Shown: positions 35,329 through 44,320, numbered from the stretch's first letter. The stretch is DNA of 64,000 nucleotides from Planctomycetota bacterium (GCA_003389215.1 QQVP01000019.1:1-64000); one strand, 5' to 3'. Notes: generated by a model not told the origin, from the letters alone. Program-made: numbers and translations.

Positions 35329-37404
35329 TCATGCCTCGGCGCGCGGTGGCTCCAAGAGCTGAGCGCGCAGCTTGCGCCGCATCACCTTGTTCGAGGCGGT
35401 CCGCGGCAGCTCGTCAACCGGTATCACGCGGGCGATCTTGAATAACGGGTTGAGCTGGCTGCGAATCTGCTGGTTCATAGCCTGCCGCAGCGACTGCTGG
35501 TCGTTGGCCTGGCTGGCCGCCACGACGAACACGACGAGCTCGTCCGGTCCGCCCGCCGCGTTGCCGACGGCCACGGCCGCCGTCTCGTAAACGCCGGGCA
35601 GTGTGTTCAGCACGCGTTCGATCTCGGCCGAGCTGATCTTGATGCCGCCCAGGTTCATGGTGTCGTCGACTCGCCCGCCCGCGATATAGCCGCCATCGGG
35701 CAAGCGCCGAAGATAGTCGCCATGTCGCCGCAGAGTGCGACAGTGTGCATCTTCCGGAACGCCTTCATAATAGGTCGACACGTGGTCGCGGTTCAGCAGT
35801 TCGCTGGAGAGCCCGATCGACGGCGGCACCAAAAACAGTTCGCCCTCTTCGCTCTCCTGCCCTTGCTCGTCACAGATCGTGAAGTCGAGGCCCATCGCCG
35901 GCGTGGTGAAGACCGACGGGGCATTCGCTTCGACGACGGTGGAAGTGATGTAGCCACCTCCGATCTCCGTGCCTCCGCAATACTCGATCACCGGCCGCAT
36001 GTTGGCCAGCGACGAGAGGTAAAACATCTTCTCGGCGGCCGACGCTTCGCCGGTCGAGCTGAAGGTGCGAAGACGACTCCAATCGCACGACTCCATGCAG
36101 CCGCTCTCCTGCCAGCTGGCGACCAGAGTCGGCACGACGCCCAGCATGGTGACCTCGGCCTCTTCCACGAAGCGGCCGAACTCCGCTCCGCTGGGGGCGT
36201 CTTCGAACAGCGCCAGCGTGGCGCGATTCAGCAGGGCGGCAAAGATCAGCCAGGGCCCCATCATCCAGCCCAGGTTCGTGGGCCACGCCAACACATCGCC
36301 GCGGTGAACGTCTTGATGCAGCAGGGCATCTGCCGCACACTTCAAGGGCGTGGTGTGATTCCAGGGAATCGCCTTCGGCTCGCCCGTCGTGCCCGAGGAG
36401 AACAGCACGTTGATGGCGTCGGACGCAGCGGCGATGTGCGGCGAGAACTCGGGCGTCTCGTCCGCGCGATCGAGGAAGTCCGACCAGGTCACGTCGCCCT
36501 CGCGCAGGGAGCCCGGGGTCGCGGCAGCGGAGGGGCCTTCTGGAGTCAGCACGATCGTCCTCGGCGGCCCACTCTCCACGACGCGACGATAGAGCTCGAT
36601 ACGCTTGCCGGCCCTCTGCAAATGCTCATACGTGAAGACGGCTTTGGCCTTCGCGATACCCAGCCGGGTGGCGATTTGCGGGACGGCAAAACTGTCGGCG
36701 ATCGAGACGACCACACAGCCGGCCGCCACGATGCCGAGATAGATGGCGACCGCCTCGCTCGTCATCGGCAGCACCACCGCAATTGCATCACCCGCGTGGA
36801 AGCCAGAGTTGCGCAGGGCGGACGCGACCTGGGCAACGCGGTGGCGAAGTTCGCCGTACGATGTTCGCCGCAGCGGCCTGCCTGGGCCGCCGGAGATCAC
36901 GGCCACCTGTTCGGCGTCGTTCTGGAAACAGCTCTCGACGATATTCAGGCGGGCCCCGGTTAGCCACCGCGCGGCGGCCGGCCCGTCGCTCTCATCGAGC
37001 ACTGCCGAGGGTGGCTCACAAAAGACGATTGCGAGTTCGTCGATGACCTTTTGCCAAAACGCCTCCCGCTGTTCGACCGACCAGCGATGCAGTTGCGGAT
37101 AGCTTTGGCATCCCTGTTCGCTCATCCAGCGCGTCAGGTTGGCCTCCGCGAGATCCTGTTCCGCAGGGAGCCACATCGGTCGCGATTCCGAAGTGCCGGC
37201 ATTGGCACCGTCAAAGATAGCGTCCCAGAGGGCTCGATAGCCCGCCGGCGAGCACGTCGAGCGATCGAGTCGATCGATGATCTCACGCCAGAGCCGCGCG
37301 GGCTCTCGCATAGAATCGCTCTTCAGGTCCGCCAGGCGCGACTCGAGCAGGGCCCGATCCGCGGCCGACATCTCGACGTCTACGAGATCTTTGAGAATCG
37401 TCAT
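35329..37404 (-). CDS. Acyl-CoA synthetase, acetoacetyl-CoA-synthetase-like
   Basis: 691 residues of the adenylate-forming ligase family. An ACAS_N-type N-terminal segment (SYPQLHRWSVEQREAFW) is followed by the phosphate-binding loop SSGTTGEPKAIPW, the YCGGTEIGGG motif, the hinge aspartate in GGRVDDTMNLGGIKIS, and the catalytic lysine K673 in PRTASNKVMRRK. The N-terminal segment and length fit acetoacetate-CoA ligase. The context supports it: the gene ends the operon that degrades tyrosine to fumarate and acetoacetate, and activating acetoacetate would complete the pathway. Acetate or another short acid is the alternative. It follows the flavin-reductase gene by 64 nt. Confidence 0.8.
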   Translation of the reverse strand: MTILKDLVDVEMSAADRALLESRLADLKSDSMREPARLWREIIDRLDRSTCSPAGYRALWDAIFDGANAGTSESRPMWLPAEQDLAEANLTRWMSEQGCQSYPQLHRWSVEQREAFWQKVIDELAIVFCEPPSAVLDESDGPAAARWLTGARLNIVESCFQNDAEQVAVISGGPGRPLRRTSYGELRHRVAQVASALRNSGFHAGDAIAVVLPMTSEAVAIYLGIVAAGCVVVSIADSFAVPQIATRLGIAKAKAVFTYEHLQRAGKRIELYRRVVESGPPRTIVLTPEGPSAAATPGSLREGDVTWSDFLDRADETPEFSPHIAAASDAINVLFSSGTTGEPKAIPWNHTTPLKCAADALLHQDVHRGDVLAWPTNLGWMMGPWLIFAALLNRATLALFEDAPSGAEFGRFVEEAEVTMLGVVPTLVASWQESGCMESCDWSRLRTFSSTGEASAAEKMFYLSSLANMRPVIEYCGGTEIGGGYITSTVVEANAPSVFTTPAMGLDFTICDEQGQESEEGELFLVPPSIGLSSELLNRDHVSTYYEGVPEDAHCRTLRRHGDYLRRLPDGGYIAGGRVDDTMNLGGIKISSAEIERVLNTLPGVYETAAVAVGNAAGGPDELVVFVVAASQANDQQSLRQAMNQQIRSQLNPLFKIARVIPVDELPRTASNKVMRRKLRAQLLEPPRAEA

Positions 37405-37468
37405 CGCCCGGCCTTTCGCCCCGACAACCCTGATATTTCAGCAAGAGCGAGCAACGCCCCAACCGTGC

Positions 37469-38077
37469 CTACTTCAGCCGCGGCATGTCGAAACGCTCGC
37501 GGGTCGTCGTATAGGACGCCCCGCCGAGACGCCCGATCGTGTCGATCTTGGCGGGGTCGATCTGACCCTCACCGTCGAGAATGTCGTCCGCCACGTGCAT
37601 CAGCTCGATCTTGCCGATGATCAGATTCGCCGCCAAGGGACCTTCGCCAATGTGGACGATCTGAAGCAAGGTACACTCCATTTGGATCGGCGACTCGGCC
37701 AGCCGCGGTGCACGCACACGCTGCGAGTCGATCGGCGTCAAGCCACACTCGGCAAACTCGCTCAGCTCCGGTGCGAAGGTCGCGGACGTCGCATTCATCG
37801 CTTCGGCCAGCTGATGTGGCACGACGTTGACGACGAACTCCCGCGTCGCCTCGATGTTCAACACCGTGTCCTTCTTCGATCCGTCCCGGCGATTCACCGG
37901 CGAGAACACCACGCTGGGCGGATTTGCGCTCACGCCATTGAAAAAGCTGTACGGAGCCAGGTTCGCCACCCCCTCGGCCGAGATCGTGGAAACCCAGGCA
38001 ATCGGTCGCGGCGTGATGGCCCGCACCATATGCAGGTACATGTCGCGAGGCGAGATTTCGGCAGGATCGATGAGCAT
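37469..38077 (-). CDS. Flavin-reductase-like (flavoredoxin-type) FMN-binding protein
   Basis: 202 residues, one flavin-reductase-like split-barrel domain. Conserved features are PRPIAWVSTISAEGVANLAPYSFF near the N-terminus and FVVNVV in the middle, both flavin-contact regions. Family members reduce or bind FMN and often serve a partner oxygenase. The gene sits between hmgA (45 nt upstream) and the CoA-ligase gene (64 nt downstream) on one operon, yet no standard step of tyrosine degradation needs it. Its partner is therefore unknown. No signal peptide: cytoplasmic. Confidence 0.82.
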   Translation of the reverse strand: MLIDPAEISPRDMYLHMVRAITPRPIAWVSTISAEGVANLAPYSFFNGVSANPPSVVFSPVNRRDGSKKDTVLNIEATREFVVNVVPHQLAEAMNATSATFAPELSEFAECGLTPIDSQRVRAPRLAESPIQMECTLLQIVHIGEGPLAANLIIGKIELMHVADDILDGEGQIDPAKIDTIGRLGGASYTTTRERFDMPRLK

Positions 38078-38122
38078 GAGCTGTTCGTAGTTGGGGGTGT
38101 CGCCAGGAAGTGGGCGATCGAG

Positions 38123-39298
38123 TCAATCGAGCCAGCTCGTTGGGTACTCGGGATCGTCGATTGCCATCGCCTGGGCGGTCAGCTTCAGGGGCCGGAAGGT
38201 GTCGAACATGACGGCCATCTCTTCGGTACGTGTGGCGGCCTCGCTGGCCTTGATCGTGCCGGGATGCGGCCCGTGAGGAATCCCGCCCGGATGCAGCGTC
38301 AGGGAACCAACGTCAACGCCGCGACGCGAGTTGAAATTGCCCTCGACATAGAAGAGGACCTCGTCCGCCTCGACGTTACTGTGGGCGTAGGGAACCTTGA
38401 TCGCCTCGGGGTGGTGATCGAGATGCCTGGGAGCGAACGTGCAGATCACAAAGCCCCCGCACTCGAACGTCTGCTGGTAGGGTGGCGGCAGGTGCACTGT
38501 GCCCGTCAGCGGTTCGAAGTCCCAGGCATTAAACGTATAGGGATAGGTAAACCCGTCCCAGCCGACGACATCGAACGGATGGTGCGCCATCACGACGCGG
38601 GACAGACGCGGCCCGTCCTTGATGAGGATCGGCGTATCGCTGGCATCGTCCACGGTGACGAGTTCCGCCGGGCTGTGGAAATCGCGCTCGTAATACGGCG
38701 CGCCGAGCAGGAGTTGCCCGTCTTCATTTTGGTAGCGGGCCGGGATCCGCACCGGACTGAACACCTCCAGCACGAGATGATCTTCCCGCTCGATCGCTTC
38801 GCTCACGATCCGGTACGTCACGGTGCGTGGAATCACCACGTAGTCGCCGCGACGATAGGGAAGCCGGCCAAAGGGCGTCTCGACAACACCGCGACCTTCG
38901 TTGACGAAGATGACCTCGTCCGCCGCGCCATTTCGATAGAGTTCCTTTTGCGGCTCCTGCGGCAGCGCTCGATAGCAAACCAGATCGTCATTGAAGAGCA
39001 ACGGAACCCGACCGACGATGGGGTCGCCTTCGCGAGGCAACTGGCCGGCCCGCAGATGGTGATGCCTCAACGGCTGATCTTCCGCCGCCTGCGGTTCGAC
39101 CCGCTCGACCAACTCAACCTGCCGGACGCGTGTGGGAGGCCGCAGATGATAGAGAATCGAATAGGCCCGCTCGAAGCCCTCCGTGGTGACGACGTGCTCG
39201 TAGTAGAGCCCTTCGCCGAGATGGCTTTCCTCGACGTCGCGGGCGAGGCGCGTATGCCGCTTCGGCGGCAGCGTTCCGAGTTGGCGATAGCTGGGCAT
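38123..39298 (-). CDS. hmgA: Homogentisate 1,2-dioxygenase
   Basis: 391 residues, the short bacterial form. The enzyme opens the ring of homogentisate with O2 using a non-heme iron, giving maleylacetoacetate. The cupin halves are visible, and the C-terminal block with iron-ligand candidates is present (YVEGNFNSRRGVDVGSLTLH, then GGIPHGPHPG). The ATG at 39298 (MPSYRQLG) avoids overlap with the upstream hydrolase gene; the longer frame to 39427 would overlap it. It sits exactly where expected in the hppD / fumarylacetoacetase-family / hmgA operon. Confidence 0.88.
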   Translation of the reverse strand: MPSYRQLGTLPPKRHTRLARDVEESHLGEGLYYEHVVTTEGFERAYSILYHLRPPTRVRQVELVERVEPQAAEDQPLRHHHLRAGQLPREGDPIVGRVPLLFNDDLVCYRALPQEPQKELYRNGAADEVIFVNEGRGVVETPFGRLPYRRGDYVVIPRTVTYRIVSEAIEREDHLVLEVFSPVRIPARYQNEDGQLLLGAPYYERDFHSPAELVTVDDASDTPILIKDGPRLSRVVMAHHPFDVVGWDGFTYPYTFNAWDFEPLTGTVHLPPPYQQTFECGGFVICTFAPRHLDHHPEAIKVPYAHSNVEADEVLFYVEGNFNSRRGVDVGSLTLHPGGIPHGPHPGTIKASEAATRTEEMAVMFDTFRPLKLTAQAMAIDDPEYPTSWLD

Positions 39299-39345
39299 AG
39301 ATCGACTCCGTCCGGGATGCGGGACTGCGGCAAACGCCGGAGTCA

Positions 39346-40137
39346 CTAGGGGCGGTCGACGATATGTGTCGTGAGGGTGCCGAGCCGCTCGACCTCGAGC
39401 TCGACGACGCGACCGGGCGTCAGCCACCCGCCCGTGTTCTCCGGACGCAATTCCAATATACAGCCCGTGCCCACGGTTCCACTACCAAGCAGATCGCCGG
39501 GGTACAACGTGGCATCGCGCGAGGCGTGTGCGATCAGTTGCGACCAACTGAAGTACATCGACCGCGCGTTGCCGCGGGACAGTTCTTGGCCGTCGACCCG
39601 CGCGACCATCTCCAGGTCGAGGCGGTCGTCGTCGCCGATGCGGTCGCGAAGCGAATCCAAAGGCACAATACGCGGACCCACGGCCGTGGCAAAATCCTTG
39701 CCCTTCGCCGGTCCCAGACCGACCTTCATCTCGCGTCGCTGAAGATCTCGGGCGCTCAAATCGTTGACGATCGTGAAGCCGAGCACGTGGTTCCACGCTT
39801 CTTCTACCGAAATGTCGCGGCCCGCACGCCCGATGACGAGCCCCAACTCCAATTCATAGTCCAGCTCCTCGCACTCCGCCGGGGCGCACACCTCCGCTCC
39901 GTCACCAACTAACGAATCGGGGTTGGAAAAGTAGAACACCGGCACCTCGTACCAGGCGGGCACCATTTCCTGGCCCCGCTGCGCACGGCACGTCGCCACA
40001 TGTTGCTCGAAGGCGTAGAAGTCGCGAAAGCTGCGCAAGCGCGGTGCGACCTTGCCCTCGGACGCGGCAGAATCGGCCTCAGCCATTCGAGCCGTGGCAT
40101 TCTCGCCGGGCAGCAGTATGGGTAGCGTGGCGGCCAT
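39346..40137 (-). CDS. Fumarylacetoacetase-family hydrolase
   Basis: 263 residues of the FAH fold. The metal-binding acidic set is visible: E and E in EELDYELELGLVIG, then D in FTIVNDLSARDLQ, and the GPAKGKDF loop. The C-terminal GSGTVGTGC block follows the family pattern. In this operon it would cleave fumarylacetoacetate, or maleylacetoacetate-derived product, to fumarate and acetoacetate. The family also contains decarboxylases and hydratases of other aromatic pathways, so the exact reaction rests on context. It begins 17 nt after hppD and precedes hmgA by 47 nt. No separate maleylacetoacetate isomerase gene is in the window. Confidence 0.82.
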   Translation of the reverse strand: MAATLPILLPGENATARMAEADSAASEGKVAPRLRSFRDFYAFEQHVATCRAQRGQEMVPAWYEVPVFYFSNPDSLVGDGAEVCAPAECEELDYELELGLVIGRAGRDISVEEAWNHVLGFTIVNDLSARDLQRREMKVGLGPAKGKDFATAVGPRIVPLDSLRDRIGDDDRLDLEMVARVDGQELSRGNARSMYFSWSQLIAHASRDATLYPGDLLGSGTVGTGCILELRPENTGGWLTPGRVVELEVERLGTLTTHIVDRP

Positions 40138-40154
40138 GCAACCTCGCGCAGCGG

Positions 40155-41261
40155 TTAGAGCGACCCGCGCAGCTCCTGCTCGCGCTCGATCGCCTCGAAG
40201 AGGGCCTGAAAATTCCCCTCGCCAAAGCCGACGGAATTGCCGTGGCGCTGAATGATCTCATAGAACAGCGTCGGCCGCTCGAAGACCGGCCGCGTAAACA
40301 GCTGCAGCAGATAGCCGTCGACCCGATCGCGATCGACCAGAATCTTCGCACTTTGCAAACTCTCCACCGATTCGTGGATCTCGCCGACGCGGTCGAGCAG
40401 CGTGTCATAATAGGTGTCAGGCACCGGCAGGAAATCGACGCCTCGCTCGCGCATCGTGTTAACGCTGCGAATGATGTTCGACGTCAGCAGGGCGATGTGC
40501 TGCACGCCCGGACCGTTGAACTCGTCGAGAAACTCCTGGATCTGCGAATTGCTGCTCGAAGGCTCATTGATCGGCAAGCGAATATAGCCGTCCGTGTCCC
40601 CCACCACCTTGCTCATCAACGAGCTGCGACCGGTGTTGATGTCGAAGTGCGCCGTCTCTTCGAAGCCAAAGACTTCGTCGTAGAAGCGGACCCACTCCTC
40701 CATGCGTTCGACGTTCGCCACGACGTGGTCGATCATCATGATGTGGATGTCGTCCGCTTCAACGCCACCGGCGGCGTCCACGTAGCTGGGGGCGAAGGTG
40801 CGCGTGTTCTGGCGGTGGATAAACGTGTGAATCGTGTCGCCATAGGCGGCGATCGAGCCCGCCGTAAAGCCCTCCTGATCGTCGAGCGGTCGAATCACCG
40901 TCGCGCCACGGGCTTCCGCCTCGCGAAGGGCGTGGGCCACGTCGTCGACGCGGAAGGCAATGTCATGCACCCCGCAGCCGTGCTTGTCCACGAAGGCGCG
41001 GATCTGTTGCGCCTTCTCGCTCTCGCCCTGGGCCTCGGCAAACAGGAAGGTGACGCGCCCCTGGCCCGAGACGATCGCCCGCCGGCCTTCCAGTCCCGTC
41101 GAGGCGTCGCCGTGTGCCCGCCGGTAAAGGCCCAGCTTCTCTTCGTGGAAGTCGGCCCACTTCTCGACGTCGTCGACGTAGAACTCGAGATGGTCGATCG
41201 CGCGAACGCCGAGCGGATTGTGTTCGGTAGCGCGATGTTGGTCGGAGGTGGCACTCGACAT
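40155..41261 (-). CDS. hppD: 4-hydroxyphenylpyruvate dioxygenase
   Basis: 368 residues with two vicinal-oxygen-chelate domains. The iron ligands are placed as in the family: a histidine in GCGVHDIAFRV, a second in GPGVQHIALLT, and a glutamate in TLFYEIIQRHG near the C-terminus. The enzyme converts 4-hydroxyphenylpyruvate to homogentisate with O2, losing CO2. The ATG at 41261 (MSSATSDQ) is preferred over upstream in-frame codons, which encode sequence unlike the family. It is the first gene of the catabolic operon and divergent from phenylalanine hydroxylase. On its strand a TAGAAT (41370 to 41365) could be a -10, with a weak -35. Confidence 0.92.
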   Translation of the reverse strand: MSSATSDQHRATEHNPLGVRAIDHLEFYVDDVEKWADFHEEKLGLYRRAHGDASTGLEGRRAIVSGQGRVTFLFAEAQGESEKAQQIRAFVDKHGCGVHDIAFRVDDVAHALREAEARGATVIRPLDDQEGFTAGSIAAYGDTIHTFIHRQNTRTFAPSYVDAAGGVEADDIHIMMIDHVVANVERMEEWVRFYDEVFGFEETAHFDINTGRSSLMSKVVGDTDGYIRLPINEPSSSNSQIQEFLDEFNGPGVQHIALLTSNIIRSVNTMRERGVDFLPVPDTYYDTLLDRVGEIHESVESLQSAKILVDRDRVDGYLLQLFTRPVFERPTLFYEIIQRHGNSVGFGEGNFQALFEAIEREQELRGSL

Positions 41262-41644
41262 AGAGGCTCGCATTTCTGCTGGCGGACAGCGGGGCGTGGA
41301 ACATCGTGGGATCGGGACGAGGCGTGCCCGTGAAGTTCTCTGGAACGTCACGGCGGCAATGGTAATTCTATGCCGAAATCGCAGGCGGGAAAGACGCAAT
41401 CGCGCGCTAAAGCGACGCGTCTGTCGATGCGTGCCCCACCGTCACGCGCGAGACTTCGGTCTGCGTAACTTATGCCGTTCCGCACGCTTGTTGCCCTTGA
41501 GCCCAGCGCCCCGGACGGCGCGGGTGTTGCCGTGGGCCGGCCAGTTTTTTATCATTTCTATTGGATTTCGGGCAGCTCATCGAGCCGCTTTGTTGCGATA
41601 GCTTGCCTTCCACTTCGCGCGCCTGGACAGGAGCCAGTTGCATC
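41262..41644. other. Divergent regulatory gap of the Phe/Tyr module
   Basis: This 383-base gap separates hppD and phhA and must carry the control region for both directions. A good promoter for phhA is at 41527-41555 (listed separately). No gene is seen, and no regulator is encoded next to the module, so control must come from elsewhere. Confidence 0.55.
41527..41555 (+). promoter_or_regulatory. Putative sigma-70 promoter of phhA
   Basis: TTGCCG at 41527-41532 and TATCAT at 41550-41555 are separated by 17 nt. The -10 matches five of six consensus bases and the -35 four of six. Transcription would start near 41562, giving a leader of about 83 nt. Confidence 0.55.
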
Positions 41645-42598
41645 ATGACCGTGCAGGGACTCACGACGACGGAAGCCCCGTTCATCGAGAATGCACAACG
41701 TAATGGGGAGCTGTTCATTCAGCAGCCCTACGAGCTGTATAGCGACGAGAACCAGGACACCTGGCAGCGACTCTACCGGCTGATCCACCCGAAGTGGGAA
41801 CGATACGCGGCAGCGGAGTTCTTGGCCGGCGTCGAGAAGCTGCGACTTGGGCCCGATGCGATTCCGCGGCTGGAAGACATCAATCGCTTTCTCGATCCGC
41901 TCAGCGGCTTTAGCGCCCGCGCCGTTTCGGGATACGTCCCCGCGTACATCTTCTTCGACTGCCTGCGACAACGGGCGTTTCCGACGACGATCACGATCCG
42001 CAGCGGCAAGCGGCTCGAGTATCTGCCCGAGCCCGATATCTTTCACGACGTGGCCGGACATGTGCCGATGCACACCGACCGCAAGTTTGCGGACATCCTC
42101 GTTCGCTTCGGCGAAGTAGCCCGCCGGGCCGCGGCCCGCAGTCGCGAAATGGAGGCGGTCGACGGCAGCGACGACAAACAAGATCGCCTGAATGCCGTGC
42201 GGAACACGATTAAGGCCATGGCCCGCTTTTTCTGGTTCACGGTCGAGTTCGGCATTATGCGGCAGGGTCGCGACATCAAGGTCTATGGCAGCGGCCTGTT
42301 GAGTTCCGCGGGCGAAATCGAGTACAGCATCGAGTCCGCCGATGTCCAGCGATATCCGTTGCAGCTTGAATGGGTGATCAACCAGTACTTCGAGATCGAT
42401 CACTATCAGCCGCTCTTGTTCGTGGCCGATTCGTACGAGCACGTCTTCGACCTCGTCGAACAGCTCGAGACGTGGATGGATGCGGGCCGACTCGACAACG
42501 TCGCCCCCGGCGAGCCGCACATCAACGAGGAGGACCTGAAGTCCTTCCTGGCCGCAGGCATCGAAGCGAAGCAGCAACCGGTACCTCAACCGACTTAG
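41645..42598 (+). CDS. phhA: Phenylalanine 4-hydroxylase (pterin-dependent)
   Basis: 317 residues, the catalytic core of aromatic amino-acid hydroxylases without the regulatory ACT domain of animals. The iron ligands are H134 and H139 (FHDVAGHVPMH) and E201 (FWFTVEFGI). The enzyme makes tyrosine from phenylalanine with O2 and a tetrahydropterin. The ATG at 41645 has AGGAG about 12 nt upstream; a longer frame from 41561 exists but overlaps the likely transcription start. The next plus-strand genes are an SDR and a pyruvoyl-tetrahydropterin synthase, which suggests local cofactor supply. Tyrosine or tryptophan hydroxylation is possible, but the divergent tyrosine-degradation operon favours phenylalanine. 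Confidence 0.9.
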   Translation: MTVQGLTTTEAPFIENAQRNGELFIQQPYELYSDENQDTWQRLYRLIHPKWERYAAAEFLAGVEKLRLGPDAIPRLEDINRFLDPLSGFSARAVSGYVPAYIFFDCLRQRAFPTTITIRSGKRLEYLPEPDIFHDVAGHVPMHTDRKFADILVRFGEVARRAAARSREMEAVDGSDDKQDRLNAVRNTIKAMARFFWFTVEFGIMRQGRDIKVYGSGLLSSAGEIEYSIESADVQRYPLQLEWVINQYFEIDHYQPLLFVADSYEHVFDLVEQLETWMDAGRLDNVAPGEPHINEEDLKSFLAAGIEAKQQPVPQPT

Positions 42599-42749
42599 GC
42601 GTCGCGGTGCGTGGCACCGTGGTTCGCCATGGGTTGGCCGTTTCCCTCTCTTGTCATGAGCATGCGCGGGACATCGCGTCTGCTAGAATGGATGCCGTTC
42701 CGCGGCCAGCAGACTCGTCCGCGGAGGTGATTCGCTCGGGGAAAAATCG

Positions 42750-43463
42750 TTGCAAGATACCGCGTCGAAGCTTCGCGTTTGCGTCGTCACGGGGGGAAGT
42801 TCCGGAATCGGTCTCGCCACCGCCCGGCGGTTTGCTGCGGATGGCTATGCCCTGGTGATCTGCGGACGCGACGAGCAACGCCTTGCCGCCGCGGCGGGCG
42901 AGCTTCGTGCCGGCGATGCGGCGGTGGTTACCCTGGCAGTCGATCTCGCCGAGCGTGACGCCGGCGGCCGACTAATCGACTTTGCGGTCGATGAGTTCGA
43001 TCGGGTCGATGTCTTGGTGAACAACGCGGGTATTGCCCCGCTGTCCGCGGCCCACGCGATGAGCGATGAAGACTTCGAGAGCCTGATGGCGACCAACGTG
43101 CGGGGCGTGTTCGCCACCACGAAGGCCGTCTGGCCCGTCATGCGGCGGCAGGGCGGCGGCGCGATCGTGAATATTTCGTCGCTCTCGGCGCGCGACCCGT
43201 TCGCCGGGCTGGGCGTGTACGGTGCCAGCAAGGCCTGGGTCGAACTGTTCACAAAAGCCACGGCCGCCGAGGGACGCGAACACGCGATTCGCGTCTTTGG
43301 AGTGGCCCCGGGCGCGGTCGATACCCCGCTGCTCGAGCGGCTGTTTCCGGACATTCCAGCCGAGGCGCGATTGCAGCCCGAGGCGGTTGCCGAGCTGATC
43401 TATCGGCTGGCCGATCAACGTCTGGCCGATGCCACCGGACAAACGGTGGTGATTCGCAAGTAA
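42750..43463 (+). CDS. Classical short-chain dehydrogenase (candidate pterin reductase)
   Basis: 237 residues with every classical SDR motif: TGGSSGIG near the N-terminus, NNAG, a catalytic serine in ISSLS, and YxxxK (YGASK). It likely uses NADPH, given the CGRDEQR basic pair after strand 2. The start is a TTG at 42750, preceded by a GGGGAAA site; no ATG lies upstream of the Rossmann motif. It is encoded between phhA and the pyruvoyl-tetrahydropterin synthase, so sepiapterin-reductase or dihydropteridine-reductase activity is an attractive reading. Sequence alone supports only a generic SDR. Confidence 0.8.
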   Translation: MQDTASKLRVCVVTGGSSGIGLATARRFAADGYALVICGRDEQRLAAAAGELRAGDAAVVTLAVDLAERDAGGRLIDFAVDEFDRVDVLVNNAGIAPLSAAHAMSDEDFESLMATNVRGVFATTKAVWPVMRRQGGGAIVNISSLSARDPFAGLGVYGASKAWVELFTKATAAEGREHAIRVFGVAPGAVDTPLLERLFPDIPAEARLQPEAVAELIYRLADQRLADATGQTVVIRK

Positions 43464-43537
43464 CGACGCCCTTCGCGTTCCGCGGCAACACGACGGGTTT
43501 CACTAGTACGCGACGCGAGCCGCAACGAGACCGCCAG

Positions 43538-44320
43538 ATGATCCGCCTGACTCGAGAAATTCGCTTTTCGCTGGTCGACCGTGAGATCGACTCTCCGATG
43601 ACGAATTCCTGGGGCGGTTGGCCAAGTGCGACGGTGCTCGCGCCTTATCTGCGCTTGCAATGCACGGTCGAAGGCGAGCCGGAGACGTCCGTCGGATATG
43701 TCTGTAACGTGAAGGACATCGACATTGCCGTGCGGCGCGTGGCACTGCCGACCGCGCTGGACCTCTACCATCGCGAGGGGAATTCCCTGAAGGCTGAGCG
43801 ACTCTGCGTGGCCCTGGCCGAGGCCTTGCGAAGAGAGCTGCCCTTGCCGCTGGCCCGCCTGGAGTTGGTCACCACGCCCACCCTCCGTTATGCGCTGGAT
43901 ATGGAGAAGCCCGACATGATCTCTATGACGCAACAGTTCGAGTTCTCAGCCGCTCATCGCCTGCACTGCGCGGAATTGAGCGATGAAGAGAATCGGCAGC
44001 AGTTCGGCAAGTGCAACAACGAGAACGGCCACGGCCACAACTATCGACTCGATGTGACCATCGCCCAGCCGCACGACGAGTCTCGCGAGCGGCTTTCGCT
44101 GATCGATGTCGAGGCTATCGTCAAACGTCAGGTCGTCGACCGCTTCGATCACAAGCACTTGAACGAAGATACGGAGGAGTTCCGCGCGTTGAATCCAACC
44201 ATCGAGAACATCGCGGTCATCATCTGGCGTCTGCTGGCCGACGAACTGGCTCCGGCCCGCCTGGAAGTCGTGCGGGTTTACGAAACGCCCAAGACGTGGG
44301 CCGAGTGTCGCGGTGGGTAG
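43538..44320 (+). CDS. 6-pyruvoyl-tetrahydropterin synthase-like, tandem T-fold
   Basis: 260 residues. The second half is a complete synthase domain: FEFSAAHRL (zinc ligand H140), FGKCNNENGHGHNY (catalytic C159, zinc ligands H165 and H167), FDHKHLN, PTIENIAV and a late YETPKTW glutamate. This motif set is closest to the eukaryotic-type enzyme that makes 6-pyruvoyl-tetrahydropterin for BH4. The first ~120 residues resemble a second T-fold copy without the Cys and His residues. The gene follows phhA and an SDR, consistent with cofactor supply. A QueD-type role in queuosine synthesis is the alternative, but no que genes are nearby. Confidence 0.85.
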   Translation: MIRLTREIRFSLVDREIDSPMTNSWGGWPSATVLAPYLRLQCTVEGEPETSVGYVCNVKDIDIAVRRVALPTALDLYHREGNSLKAERLCVALAEALRRELPLPLARLELVTTPTLRYALDMEKPDMISMTQQFEFSAAHRLHCAELSDEENRQQFGKCNNENGHGHNYRLDVTIAQPHDESRERLSLIDVEAIVKRQVVDRFDHKHLNEDTEEFRALNPTIENIAVIIWRLLADELAPARLEVVRVYETPKTWAECRGG

